Of a DNA stretch of 64,000 nt, positions 7,880-16,600 are shown in pieces. Position numbers and translations under genes: made by a program. Numbering within the stretch: position 1 is the first letter of the stretch; every line of letters starts with the position of its first letter. Below the pieces are notes generated by a model that saw nothing but the letters and a program-made list of their open reading frames with translations, was not told the origin of the DNA and ran no database searches. This DNA is from Flavobacterium sp. ACN2 (GTDB lineage Bacteria; Bacteroidota; Bacteroidia; Flavobacteriales; Flavobacteriaceae), in NCBI RefSeq assembly GCF_002303885.1, contig NZ_MRCM01000009.1:62001-126000 (forward strand), given 5' to 3'.

Positions 7880-10063
7880 ATGAGAAAACATTTACCAATT
7901 TTACTTTTTTTAATTATTTCTTTTACCGCAAAATCACAATCCTACTTAGGCTATTTTCATGACAACTATGCGGGAGTTCAAAGTGTTTTGTTCAATCCAG
8001 CTTCTATTGTAGATTCACGTTTTAAAACAGACATTAATTTGTTCTCAATTAGTGGTGCTGTAGAAAATGACTTATATGGTGTTAAACTATTTGATGTTTA
8101 CAAAGACGGGTACGATTTTGAAAGCCAGTCAAAAGTTTCTGCAAAAAATGCTAACAACGGATTGGCAAATTTTGATATTATGGGGCCCTCTTTTATGTTT
8201 AATATTGCGCCAAAACATTCTCTGGCTGTTTTTACAAGAGCAAGATCTGTTTCTAACATCAGAAAAATTAACGGGTATCTTATAGATCAGGTAAAAGACG
8301 GATTAGATCAGTCTGATAGCTTCAATTATAATTTAGGAAGTCCAAATGCAGCATCTCATTCTTGGGGTGAACTTGGAATTTCATATGCCGCAGTTTTGTT
8401 TCAAAAAGACCAGCACTTTTTAAAAGGAGGTTTAACGGCTAAATATCTTCAAGGTGGTGTAAATGCATATGTTCACGGAAAAAATGTGAATGTGGCTTAT
8501 ATTGAAAACTCAGCAGATCCAAAAGAAGGTTCTTTAATTTCAAATGGTGAAGTTACGGTTGGAGGAAGTCAAGATTGGGAAGCAAATGATGATTACAAAT
8601 TTGATTCAAAATCACGCGGATTTGGTTTTGATTTTGGATTGGTTTACGAATGGAGACCTGACTATGATCAATATGATCTTAAAAAAGCAAAACCAGCAGA
8701 TAATAATTTTAGGGATTTAAATAAATACAAATTGCGTTTCGGTTTATCGGTAACAGATATCGGATCTATCAATTATAAAAACTCAAAAGTTGACACTTAT
8801 AATGTAAACGGAGTAGTGACGCAACAAATGATTGATGACGCAGAAGATTTGTATGATTTCTTAAATGAACATTATACCAAAACTTCAACTTCAAAAGGAG
8901 TAAAAACAAATTTGCCAACTGCTATTCGAGCAGATGCAGATTGGAATATGTACAATAAATTCTATTTGAATCTTAACGGAGATATTAACCTGGTTTCTGG
9001 CAGTAAATTGAACGGTTACGGAATTGCAGATCGAGTTACACTGACACCACGTTACGAAAGCAGATGGTTTAGTTTTTATTTGCCAATGACTTATATGGAA
9101 TATAGCGGTATGCAGGCTGGAGCAGGTTTACGCGCAGGAGTTTTCTTTATTGGTTCTGGTTCTATTTTGAGTAATTTAGCTTCTAGCAACTCTAAAGGAG
9201 CTGATTTTCACTTAGGAATGAAGATTCCAGTTTACGAAAAACAATTTAAAGATACAGACGGAGACGGTGTAATTGATAAAGAAGATGCTTGTAGAAAAGT
9301 TGCGGGTCCAGCTGAAAATGGTGGTTGCCCTTGGCCAGACACAGATAAAGATGGTGTTTTTGATAAAGATGATGCTTGTATAGATGTAGCTGGACCAAAA
9401 GAAAATAAAGGTTGTCCTTGGAAAGATAGTGACGGAGATACTTTATTGGATAATGTAGATGCATGTCCTACAATTGCTGGACCTATAGAAAATAAAGGAT
9501 GTCCATGGCCAGATACTGATGGAGATGGGGTTTTGGATAAAGATGATGCTTGCCCGAACGAAGCAGGTGCAGCAGAAAATAAAGGATGTCCAGAATTAGA
9601 CGCAGATAAGGATGGCGTTTTGGATAAGGATGATGCTTGTCCAACAGTTGCTGGTCCAGCAGATAATAAAGGTTGTCCAAAAGTGACTAAAGAAACTTTA
9701 GCGCAGCTAAAAGTAGAAGCAAGATCTATTTTCTTTACAACTGGAAAAGCGACTTTAAACGATGCTAAAAAAGGAGAAACTTCTGGAAGATTAGATGCGA
9801 TAAAAGAAATCTTAAGAAATTATCCAAATGCAAAATTTGCTATTAACGGACATACAGATAATGTTGGAAATGCAAAAGCAAATCAAAAATTATCTGAAGC
9901 TAGAGCAAAAGTAGTGATGGATCTTTTAATCGAAAAAGGTGTAAATCCAGAGAATTTAACTTCTAAAGGTTACGGTTCGACAAAACCTGTAAAATCAAAT
10001 AAAACAGCTGCAGGAAGAGCAGAAAATAGAAGAACTGAAATTGTTTATTTAGGCAATTTGTAA
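7880..10063 (+). CDS. DUF5723 - thrombospondin type 3 repeat - OmpA family protein
   Basis: 727 residues. Signal peptide (LPILLFLIISFTAKSQS), a ~430-residue beta-rich DUF5723 region, then five calcium-binding type 3 repeats (~456-605, pattern DTDGDGVxDKxDACxxxAGPxENxGCPWP), then a C-terminal OmpA peptidoglycan-binding domain (~610-727) with INGHTDNVGNAKANQKLSEA and AENRRTEIVY. Established roles: OmpA domains bind peptidoglycan, and type 3 repeats bind Ca2+ as a rigid linker. It should sit in the outer membrane and tether it to the wall. The repeats are also visible in the DNA at 9250-9680. The truncated gene at 1-756 is a paralogue of the first domain. Confidence 0.9.
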   Translation: MRKHLPILLFLIISFTAKSQSYLGYFHDNYAGVQSVLFNPASIVDSRFKTDINLFSISGAVENDLYGVKLFDVYKDGYDFESQSKVSAKNANNGLANFDIMGPSFMFNIAPKHSLAVFTRARSVSNIRKINGYLIDQVKDGLDQSDSFNYNLGSPNAASHSWGELGISYAAVLFQKDQHFLKGGLTAKYLQGGVNAYVHGKNVNVAYIENSADPKEGSLISNGEVTVGGSQDWEANDDYKFDSKSRGFGFDFGLVYEWRPDYDQYDLKKAKPADNNFRDLNKYKLRFGLSVTDIGSINYKNSKVDTYNVNGVVTQQMIDDAEDLYDFLNEHYTKTSTSKGVKTNLPTAIRADADWNMYNKFYLNLNGDINLVSGSKLNGYGIADRVTLTPRYESRWFSFYLPMTYMEYSGMQAGAGLRAGVFFIGSGSILSNLASSNSKGADFHLGMKIPVYEKQFKDTDGDGVIDKEDACRKVAGPAENGGCPWPDTDKDGVFDKDDACIDVAGPKENKGCPWKDSDGDTLLDNVDACPTIAGPIENKGCPWPDTDGDGVLDKDDACPNEAGAAENKGCPELDADKDGVLDKDDACPTVAGPADNKGCPKVTKETLAQLKVEARSIFFTTGKATLNDAKKGETSGRLDAIKEILRNYPNAKFAINGHTDNVGNAKANQKLSEARAKVVMDLLIEKGVNPENLTSKGYGSTKPVKSNKTAAGRAENRRTEIVYLGNL
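9250..9680 (+). repeat. Five tandem ~87-bp coding repeats
   Basis: In-frame repeats encoding DxDxDGVxDKxDAC...GCP units of ~29 residues. Units 2, 4 and 5 are closest at the DNA level. Such coding repeats can change copy number by recombination. Confidence 0.8.
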
Positions 10064-10083
10064 ACGCTTCTGAAGATAAAAGT

Positions 10084-10120
10084 AAAAAGCCATTCTTAAT
10101 TGAGTGGCTTTTTTTATTTT
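10084..10120 (+). terminator. Intrinsic terminator
   Basis: AAAAGCCATTC...GAGTGGCTTTTTTTATTTTT, an imperfect stem with T-run, 20 bp past the OmpA-family stop. Confidence 0.75.
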
Positions 10121-10175
10121 TGCATACTTTTAAAAAAGAATTAATTCTTTGAAATAGAAGAACTAAAAATACAAT

Positions 10176-11003
10176 ATGACAACACAACAACTACACGAAC
10201 AAATTCTTCAAAAAAAATCATTTTTATGCGTTGGTTTAGATCCTGATCTGGCTAAAATTCCGCAGCATTTATTAGAAACCGAAGATCCTATTTTCGAATT
10301 TAATAAAGCGATAATCGATGCAACGCACGATCTGACGGTTGGATACAAACCAAACACCGCTTTTTTTGAAGCATACGGAATAAAAGGATGGATGTCTTTG
10401 CAGAAAACAATCAATTATATCAACGAAAATTATCCTGATATTTTTACAATTGCAGATGCAAAGCGTGGAGATATCGGAAACACTTCTAGCATGTATGCGA
10501 AAGCTTTTTTTGAAGATCTGAATTTTGATAGTGTAACCGTTGCTCCATATATGGGAAAAGATTCTGTAGAGCCTTTTCTAGCATTCGAAAATAAACATAC
10601 TATTATGTTGGCTTTAACTTCTAATGAAGGTGCTTTCGATTTCCAGACTTTAAATACTAATGGAAAAGAATTGTACAAACAAGTTCTAGAGACTTCTAAA
10701 ACTTGGAAAAACAGCGAGAACCTGATGTATGTTGTCGGTGCAACAAAAGCAGAATATTTTACTGAAATCAGAAAAATTGTTCCAGACAGTTTCCTACTAG
10801 TTCCAGGAATTGGCGCTCAAGGCGGAAGCTTATCTGAAGTATGCAAATATGGAATGAATGATAAAGTTGGTCTTTTGGTAAACTCTGCAAGAGCTATTAT
10901 CTACGCTTCAAAAGGAACCGATTTTGCTGAAAAGGCTAGAGAAGAGGCTTTGAAAGTACAGCAGGAAATGGCTGAGATTATTGGTTTAAAGTTTCAGGTT
11001 TAA
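10176..11003 (+). CDS. pyrF: Orotidine 5'-phosphate decarboxylase, long (type 2) form
   Basis: 275 residues. Decarboxylates OMP to UMP, the last step of de novo pyrimidine synthesis. The catalytic Asp/Lys network is in [12 protein letters not shown] (~92-103), the type 2 variant of the DxKxxDI motif. [11 protein letters not shown] (~58-68) and [11 protein letters not shown] (~208-218, phosphate binding) are the expected substrate-site blocks. The length (275 versus ~235 for the short form) fits the mycobacterial/Bacteroidota type. It is a stand-alone gene between a terminator and a long hairpin. Confidence 0.95.
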   Translation: MTTQQLHEQILQKKSFLCVGLDPDLAKIPQHLLETEDPIFEFNKAIIDATHDLTVGYKPNTAFFEAYGIKGWMSLQKTINYINENYPDIFTIADAKRGDIGNTSSMYAKAFFEDLNFDSVTVAPYMGKDSVEPFLAFENKHTIMLALTSNEGAFDFQTLNTNGKELYKQVLETSKTWKNSENLMYVVGATKAEYFTEIRKIVPDSFLLVPGIGAQGGSLSEVCKYGMNDKVGLLVNSARAIIYASKGTDFAEKAREEALKVQQEMAEIIGLKFQV

Positions 11004-11032
11004 AGTTTCAAGTTTACTTTGAACATAATTTA

Positions 11033-11121
11033 ACCGCAAAGTTCGCTAAGATTTACGCCATGAACGCAAAGTTATTTTCTTTGCGTTCATGGCGTAAATC
11101 TTAGCGAACTTTGCGGTTAAA
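11033..11121. repeat. Long perfect hairpin of the AACTTTGCGG repeat family
   Basis: Two arms of ~38 bp (11033-11070 and 11084-11121; outer ends AACCGCAAAGTTCGC / GCGAACTTTGCGGTT, inner ends CATGAACGCAAAG / CTTTGCGTTCATG) around an AT-rich loop. It lies between pyrF and the BtuF-like gene. Related but diverged blocks occur at 14091-14220, 14449-14580 and 35055-35185. Confidence 0.85.
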
Positions 11122-11165
11122 TACACAACAACAACTTTAAACGTAAAACCTGAAACAAATAAAAA

Positions 11166-11966
11166 ATGAAACAGTTAAAAGATCAAATAGGAAACGTTCA
11201 TACTTTTGAAACTGCTCCAAAGCGTATCATTTCGCTAGTTCCATCGCAAACCGAATTATTGTATGATTTAGGTTTAGAAGAGAAAATTATCGGAATAACG
11301 AAGTTTTGTGTTCATCCGTTTCATTTTAAGTCGATTAAAAAGATTGTTGGAGGAACCAAGAAAATTCACTTTGAAAAAATAAAGCTTTTAGAGCCGGATA
11401 TTATTATCTGCAATAAAGAAGAAAACACACTGGAGATTGTAGAACAGTTAAGTGTAATTTGTCCTGTGTGGGTTACCAATATTGTTACTGTCGAAGATAA
11501 TTTCCAGATGATTTCAGATTTCGGGCAGTTATTCAATTGCAGAACCGAAGCGCAGAAATGGAATGACAAATTGACTTTCGCTTTAAGCGATTTTAAAAAT
11601 TATATTCAGGATATAAAAGAAAAAAAAGCGTCCTATTTTATTTGGAAAAATCCATACATGGTTGCAGGAAAAGATACCTATATAAATGAGTTACTAAAAC
11701 TAAATCATTTTAAAAATATCTACGAAGACAAAGGCCGTTATCCCGAAATCGAATTAAAGAAAATGCGTTTAGAAGGCGATCCTGATATTGTTTTTCTTTC
11801 TTCAGAGCCATATCCTTTTAAAGAAGAAGATGCTTTCGAAATAGGAAGGTTTACACATCACGCTAAAACCATTTTCGTTGACGGCGAAATGTTCTCTTGG
11901 CACGGCAGCAGATTGTTGAAGGCTTTCCCTTATTTTAAATTACTGCACGAAAGATTGAAGAATTAG
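11166..11966 (+). CDS. BtuF/TroA-like substrate-binding protein without signal peptide
   Basis: 266 residues with the helical-backbone metal-receptor fold: KRIISLVPSQTELLYDLGLEEKIIGITKFCVHP (N-lobe), LLEPDIIICNKEENTLEIVEQL, the linker helix and DPDIVFLSSEPYPFKEEDA (C-lobe). These features match cobalamin or ferric-siderophore binding proteins. There is no signal peptide or lipobox from the ATG at 11166, so it appears cytosolic; short unexported homologues are common in Bacteroidota and their ligand is not settled. There is no ABC permease or ATPase nearby. Its 3' end overlaps the convergent AraC gene by 4 bp. Confidence 0.8.
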   Translation: MKQLKDQIGNVHTFETAPKRIISLVPSQTELLYDLGLEEKIIGITKFCVHPFHFKSIKKIVGGTKKIHFEKIKLLEPDIIICNKEENTLEIVEQLSVICPVWVTNIVTVEDNFQMISDFGQLFNCRTEAQKWNDKLTFALSDFKNYIQDIKEKKASYFIWKNPYMVAGKDTYINELLKLNHFKNIYEDKGRYPEIELKKMRLEGDPDIVFLSSEPYPFKEEDAFEIGRFTHHAKTIFVDGEMFSWHGSRLLKAFPYFKLLHERLKN

Positions 11967-12883
11967 TTAAATGAATTTCTAAACTCTAAAGGAGAAACCG
12001 TGGTTTTACTTTTGAAAAGCTTATTAAAAGATTGAGGATGTTCGAAACCTAATTTATAAGCAGTTTCACTTACACTCAAGGTAGTTGTGGTAAGAAGTTC
12101 TTTGGACTTTTCAATAATTTTATTATGAATATGATGTTGTGTGCTTTGTCCTGTCAAAGAGCGCAGCATATCGCTGAGATAATTTGGCGTAACATTTAAT
12201 TGTTCTGAAATATACGCGACAGTTGGTAATCCTAATTGCTGCACTTTGTCACTTTCAAAATATTCAGAGAGAAGAAGTTCCAGTTTAGTTAAAAGAGTAT
12301 TGTTTGCATTTTTTCGGGTAATAAACTGTCGGTTATAAAAACGATTGCAATAATTAAGAAGCAGTTCAATATGCGAAATCATTACATCTTGGCTGAAAGC
12401 ATCAATAGAAGACAGATATTCTTGTTCGATGTTCTTCATAATTCCTGTAATCATCGTTTCTTCTTTTTCTGAAAGATGCAATGCTTCATTAACAGCATAA
12501 GAGAAATAACCATACTCTTTTATTTTTTTTGCCAAAGCATAACTCTGAATAAAATCAGGATGAATGACTAACATTGAGCCATATACAGAAGAATCCATTG
12601 GAACTTCTGTAGAAATAATCTGGCCCGGCCCCATAAATGTCATGACACCTTCATCAAAATCATAATAATTTTGACCGTATCTCATTTTTCCCTTAAATCC
12701 TCTTTTAATTGAAATTGTATAGAAGTTATAAATGACACTCTTTAGATTATTATCAAAATGACAACTTATATCTCTCAGATTTACAAAGCTTACCAAAGGA
12801 TGATCTGGCTTTGGAATTCGTAATAATTGATGTAATTCTGAAATAGAGGTAATGTTATACGGAGTATGATCTTCTTTCTTCAT
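11963..12883 (-). CDS. AraC family transcriptional regulator
   Basis: 306 residues. The N-terminal cupin-like sensor region (~30-170) includes FHDNLKSVIYNFY-like strands and FMGPGQIIS. The C-terminal AraC HTH pair (~205-306) includes LPTVAYISEQLNVTPNYLSDMLRSLTG and TLSVSETAYKLGFEHPQSFNKLFKSKT. It lies directly downstream of an aldo/keto reductase on the same strand (69 bp). This AraC/AKR pairing is frequent in Bacteroidota, where the regulator probably controls the reductase. Inducer unknown. Confidence 0.9.
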   Translation of the reverse strand: MKKEDHTPYNITSISELHQLLRIPKPDHPLVSFVNLRDISCHFDNNLKSVIYNFYTISIKRGFKGKMRYGQNYYDFDEGVMTFMGPGQIISTEVPMDSSVYGSMLVIHPDFIQSYALAKKIKEYGYFSYAVNEALHLSEKEETMITGIMKNIEQEYLSSIDAFSQDVMISHIELLLNYCNRFYNRQFITRKNANNTLLTKLELLLSEYFESDKVQQLGLPTVAYISEQLNVTPNYLSDMLRSLTGQSTQHHIHNKIIEKSKELLTTTTLSVSETAYKLGFEHPQSFNKLFKSKTTVSPLEFRNSFN

Positions 12884-12898
12884 GGCTTTAGGTTTAAT

Positions 12899-12932
12899 AC
12901 AGGAAAAGCTGTCATAAAGATAACTTTTCCTG
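12899..12932. repeat. Hairpin between aldo/keto reductase and AraC genes
   Basis: ACAGGAAAAG / CTTTTCCTGT 10-bp stem. The T-run follows on the plus strand only, so it is not an ideal terminator for the minus-strand reductase gene. It may be a terminator for antisense reads from 11166-11966 or an RNA-processing hairpin. Confidence 0.55.
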
Positions 12933-12952
12933 TAGATTTTTTTTCTGATTTC

Positions 12953-13963
12953 TTATAGATTAACAGATTTCATTCCAGATTCATCATAACGATTTCCGGT
13001 AATTGTTCCAAGAGGAATAATGTTTTCTAATCTGTTCAATTCTTCAGTAGTCAGGATAAGCTGAGAAGCCTCAATATTTTGCTCTACATATTTTACTCGC
13101 TTTGTACCCGGAATGGCTAAAAATCCTTTAGATGCAATCCATGCCAAAGCCAATTGCGAAGCAGTAATTTTTCTTTCGTCGGCGATAAGTTTTATTTCAT
13201 TTAAAAGTTCAATGTTTTTATAAAATTGTTCTCCTTGAAAACGAGGAATTGATCTTCTAAAATCATTTTCGGCTAAGTCTTGCGGATGTTGTATTTCTCC
13301 CGAAATAAAACCTCTTCCTAGAGGTGAATAAGCTACTACACCAATTTGAAGTTCTTCTAATGTTTTTATAATTCCGTCTTCTTCAATGCTTCTTTCAAAA
13401 AGGGAATATTCACTTTGAACTGCCGTTAGGGGGTGAATGTTGTGTGCTTTTCTTATGGTTTCAGAAGAAGCTTCAGAAAGGCCAATATAGCCAACCTTTC
13501 CTTCTTTTACCAAATCAGACATTGCCTGAACTGTTTCCTCTATTGGAGTATTAGGATCAACGCGGTGCAGGTAATATAAATCGATATAATCTGTTCCAAG
13601 ATTTTTAAGAGAACGTTCTACTGCCTTTTTTACATATTCTTTTTTGCCATTAAACTGCCAGGTAAGTTCTTCGTTGTCATTAATCTCAAAACCAAATTTT
13701 GTAGCAATGATGTAAGCGTCACGATTTCCTTTTATAGCTTTTGAAATCAATCTTTCATTTGCCAATGGACCATATAAATCGGCCGTATCTAAAAAATTAC
13801 CGCCTAATTCAAGTGAACGATGTATTGTTTTTATAGATTCAGTTTCGTCTGCTTTACCATAAATATCATTTCCTGCAATCTGACTCATTCCCATGCAACC
13901 TAAACCAATATTAGGAATAACAAGTCCCTGATTTCCTAAATTAACTTTTTTGATAGTACTCAT
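12953..13963 (-). CDS. Aldo/keto reductase
   Basis: 336 residues, (beta/alpha)8 NADPH-dependent reductase. The catalytic tetrad is visible: Asp and Tyr in FLDTADLYG (~58-66), Lys in IIATKFGF (~85-92), and His in DLYYLHRVDP (~128-137). The cofactor-binding end is seen in FLAIPGTKRVKYVEQNIEA (~280-298). It resembles the YajO/general-stress AKR subgroup (QIGLGCMGMS N-terminus). Substrate not predictable; probably detoxifies carbonyls. Upstream of the AraC gene on the same strand. Confidence 0.92.
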   Translation of the reverse strand: MSTIKKVNLGNQGLVIPNIGLGCMGMSQIAGNDIYGKADETESIKTIHRSLELGGNFLDTADLYGPLANERLISKAIKGNRDAYIIATKFGFEINDNEELTWQFNGKKEYVKKAVERSLKNLGTDYIDLYYLHRVDPNTPIEETVQAMSDLVKEGKVGYIGLSEASSETIRKAHNIHPLTAVQSEYSLFERSIEEDGIIKTLEELQIGVVAYSPLGRGFISGEIQHPQDLAENDFRRSIPRFQGEQFYKNIELLNEIKLIADERKITASQLALAWIASKGFLAIPGTKRVKYVEQNIEASQLILTTEELNRLENIIPLGTITGNRYDESGMKSVNL

Positions 13964-14090
13964 AATTACTGTTTTAATTTTAAATCAAAATTGATTTAGC
14001 AAAGATCCGTCAGTATTGCTTTTATAAAGTATCTAAATCTCGTGTAGTTGTATCCAAAATGAGCCAATGTTTAAAAGATTGTGTTTTTTA

Positions 14091-14415
14091 CCGCAAAGCA
14101 CACAAAGAATTACGCAAAGTTCGCAAAGTTTTTAAGGCAAAGCTTTGCGAACTTTGCGTTTTATACTAAACCTCTTGAGTAAAAAAGCTTAGCGCTCTTT
14201 GCGTTAAAATATGCTCAAAGTAAAGCAACCTGAAACAAAAGAAAACATGAAACCTGAAACTAAACTTATATAAAAAAAAGAATGCCGACATCTCGAAGAC
14301 GCCGGCATTATTTAACTAACCAAAACCAAAATAATAAATAACCAGTTTATTACATTACAAATGTCCGACATAAATCAATTTTATGCTGTTAAGATCTTGT
14401 TATTACTTTGTTGGA
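14091..14415. repeat. Tandem duplication, copy 1
   Basis: About 325 bp repeated with few changes at 14449-14779 (offset 358-365 bp, the difference coming from an extra GTTCGCAAA unit in copy 2). Each copy has a CGCAAAG/CTTTGCG hairpin block, then CAACCTGAAACAAA, then a GC-rich hairpin (14281-14309), then ~105 bp of AT-rich conserved sequence. No ORF runs through it. Confidence 0.85.
14272..14309 (-). terminator. Minus-strand terminator in duplicated unit, copy 1
   Basis: AATGCCGAC / GCCGGCATT stem. Read on the minus strand it is followed by eight T. No annotated minus-strand gene ends here, so it may end an unannotated short transcript. Copy 2 has the same at 14638-14673, where the stem is a perfect ATGCCGGC / GCCGGCAT. 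Confidence 0.6.
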
Positions 14416-14448
14416 TATAAGTTAATGTTCATATTGTTGAGAGTTTAA

Positions 14449-14779
14449 CCGCAAAGCGCGCAAAGAATTACGCAAAGTTCGCAAAGTTCGCAAAGTTTTT
14501 AAGGCAAAGCTTTGCGAACTTTGCGTTTACACAAAACCTCTTGAGTAAAAAAACTTTGCGCACTTTGCGTTAAAATTATGCTCAAAGTAAAGCAACCTGA
14601 AACAAAGAAAACATGAAACCTGAAACAAAACTTATATAAAAAAAGAATGCCGGCATCTCGAAGACGCCGGCATCATTTAACTAACCAAAACCAAAATAAT
14701 AAATAACCAGTTTATTACATTACAAATGTCCGACATATATCAATCTTATGCTGTTAAGGTTTTGTTATTACTTTGTTGA
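14449..14779. repeat. Tandem duplication, copy 2
   Basis: Second copy of the unit at 14091-14415. It ends 150 bp before the catalase start, so catalase retains its own promoter region. The strongest conservation is in the GC-rich hairpin (14646-14673) and the 105 bp beyond it. Confidence 0.85.
14638..14673 (-). terminator. Minus-strand terminator in duplicated unit, copy 2
   Basis: ATGCCGGC / GCCGGCAT stem followed on the minus strand by CTTTTTTTATATAAG. The compensating perfect stem in this copy, versus one mismatch in copy 1, suggests the structure matters. Confidence 0.6.
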
Positions 14780-14897
14780 CCATACGTTAAGATTTGTCAA
14801 ACCACTGTTTTGAGCTTTCTGCACTGTTAAATAACATTTGGTTATTAAAATATAATAACAATCAATTTTGCTTATGAATATGGTCAAGATAAGTTTG

Positions 14898-14905
14898 TAT
14901 ATTTG
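14898..14905 (+). promoter_or_regulatory. -7 box of the catalase promoter
   Basis: TATATTTG, an exact TAnnTTTG match, 23 bp upstream of the catalase ATG at 14929. No TTG at ideal spacing, which would fit an activator-dependent (e.g. OxyR-type) promoter; that last step is inference. Confidence 0.55.
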
Positions 14906-14928
14906 ATAAAACATTAAAAATCAGCAAT

Positions 14929-16422
14929 ATGGAATCAAGCAAAAAATTAACTACTGCAACAGGAACACCCGTTCCAGACAATCAAAACATTCAAACAGCT
15001 GGTCCTCGCGGCCCCGTTTTATTACAAGATTTTTGGTTCTTAGAAAAAATGGCTCATTTTGATCGAGAAGTAATTCCCGAAAGAAGAATGCATGCCAAAG
15101 GATCTGGGGCTTACGGAACTTTTACTGTTACGCACGATATTACTCAATACTCCAAAGCAGACTTGTTTTCTGAAATTGGTAAAAAGACAGAAATGTTTGT
15201 GCGGTTTTCAACTGTTGCAGGAGAAAGAGGCGCTGCTGACGCCGAAAGAGACATTCGTGGTTTTGCCATGAAATTTTACACTAACGAAGGAAATTGGGAT
15301 TTGGTAGGAAATAATACGCCAGTTTTCTTTTTTCGTGATCCAATGAAATTTCCTGACTTGAACCATGCTGTAAAACGTGATCCAAAAACCAATTTAAGAA
15401 GTGCTGATAACAATTGGGATTTTTGGACTTTACTGCCAGAGGCTCTCCACCAAGTTACGATAGTAATGAGTGACCGTGGAATTCCGAGATCGTATAGAGA
15501 AATGCACGGTTTTGGAAGCCATACTTTTAGTTTCATCAATGCGCAAAACGAGAGACATTGGGTAAAATTCCATTTAGTTTCGCAACAGGGAATCGAAAAT
15601 CTCTCTGATGAAGAAGCTGCTAAATTGGTGGGTGGAGACAGAGAAAGCCATCAAAGGGATTTGTTTAATGCAATTGAAGAAGGTAATTTCCCGAAATGGA
15701 AAATGTTTGTTCAGATTATGTCAGAAGAACAGGCGAGAACATATCGTTTTCATCCATTCGATTTGACTAAAGTTTGGTTAAAAGGAGATTTTCCGTTAAT
15801 TCCAGTCGGAGAATTCGAATTGAATAAAAATCCAGAAAATTATTTTGCAGAAGTAGAACAGGCAGCATTTAATCCAGCTCACGTAGTTCCAGGAATTGGT
15901 TTTTCTCCAGACAAAATGCTTCAAGGACGTTTATTCTCTTACGGAGATGCGCACCGTTACCGTCTAGGAGTAAACAATTACCAGATTCCGGTAAACGCTT
16001 CTAGATGTCCGTATAACAGTTTCCACAGAGATGGAGCAATGCGTGTTGATGGAAATTATGGCGGAAGAAAGCATTACGAGCCAAATAGTTTTGGCGAATG
16101 GCAGGATCAGCCAGAAGTAAAAGAACCGCCATTGGCAATTTATGGTGATGCTTATGCACATAATTTTAGAGAAGACGATAACGATTATTTTACTCAGCCA
16201 GGACTTTTATTCAACTTGCTTACAGAAGAGAAAAAACAGCTTTTGTTTAAAAATACAGCGGGTCAAGTAGGAGGAGCGCAGAAATTTATTCAAGTGCGCC
16301 ATATTAGAAATTGTTACCAAGCCGATCCAGCTTATGGTGCAGGTGTAGCAAACGCTCTAGGAATGACAATGGATGAAGTAAATGCTTTTGATGATCCTAG
16401 ATTGGCGATTAAAGCAAGATAA
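14929..16422 (+). CDS. katA: Monofunctional haem catalase, small-subunit (clade 3) type
   Basis: 497 residues, typical for small-subunit catalases. Catalytic His55 ([12 protein letters not shown]) and Asn128 ([10 protein letters not shown]), and proximal haem Tyr338 ([14 protein letters not shown]), are all present. The [11 protein letters not shown] block is also the family form. It dismutates H2O2 to water and O2 in the cytoplasm. No flavodoxin-like C-terminal domain (seen in ~700-residue catalases). Monocistronic, with a -7 box at 14898 and a terminator at 16503. The window also carries Dps and CsbD, so oxidative-stress defence is well represented. Confidence 0.96.
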   Translation: MESSKKLTTATGTPVPDNQNIQTAGPRGPVLLQDFWFLEKMAHFDREVIPERRMHAKGSGAYGTFTVTHDITQYSKADLFSEIGKKTEMFVRFSTVAGERGAADAERDIRGFAMKFYTNEGNWDLVGNNTPVFFFRDPMKFPDLNHAVKRDPKTNLRSADNNWDFWTLLPEALHQVTIVMSDRGIPRSYREMHGFGSHTFSFINAQNERHWVKFHLVSQQGIENLSDEEAAKLVGGDRESHQRDLFNAIEEGNFPKWKMFVQIMSEEQARTYRFHPFDLTKVWLKGDFPLIPVGEFELNKNPENYFAEVEQAAFNPAHVVPGIGFSPDKMLQGRLFSYGDAHRYRLGVNNYQIPVNASRCPYNSFHRDGAMRVDGNYGGRKHYEPNSFGEWQDQPEVKEPPLAIYGDAYAHNFREDDNDYFTQPGLLFNLLTEEKKQLLFKNTAGQVGGAQKFIQVRHIRNCYQADPAYGAGVANALGMTMDEVNAFDDPRLAIKAR

Positions 16423-16431
16423 GTTTTTTTT

Positions 16432-16600
16432 TTAGGTTCTAAGCTTCTAAGATGCTAAGCTTCTAAGTTGCCAATCTTTGAGCCTATTATAAAGTAAAAG
16501 AAAACCCGACAGGTTTTAAACCTGTCGGGTTTGTTATTTCACACAAAGATTATAAACTTAGAACCTTAGAACCTTAGTAGCTTAGCATCTTAGAATCTAA
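16432..16600. repeat. CTAAG-type interspersed inverted repeat
   Basis: TTCTAAG / ATGCTAAG units at 16432-16471 pair with CTTAGAACC / GCATCTTAG units at 16557-16600. The terminator hairpin lies between them, the same layout as at 757-945. Confidence 0.75.
16503..16533. terminator. Intrinsic terminator between katA and purU
   Basis: AACCCGACAGGTTT / AAACCTGTCGGGTT, a near-perfect 14-bp stem with A-run before and short T-run after; serves the two convergent genes. Confidence 0.75.

Noticed and set aside
9246..9680. Minus-strand frames rich in His/Leu
   Set aside because: Antisense shadows of the in-frame thrombospondin type 3 repeats.
12899..12932. Terminator of the aldo/keto reductase gene
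   Set aside because: The T-run is on the wrong strand for that gene; kept only as a hairpin.
14091..14779. CRISPR-like array in the tandem repeats
   Set aside because: Only two long copies, no short repeat/spacer periodicity and no cas genes.
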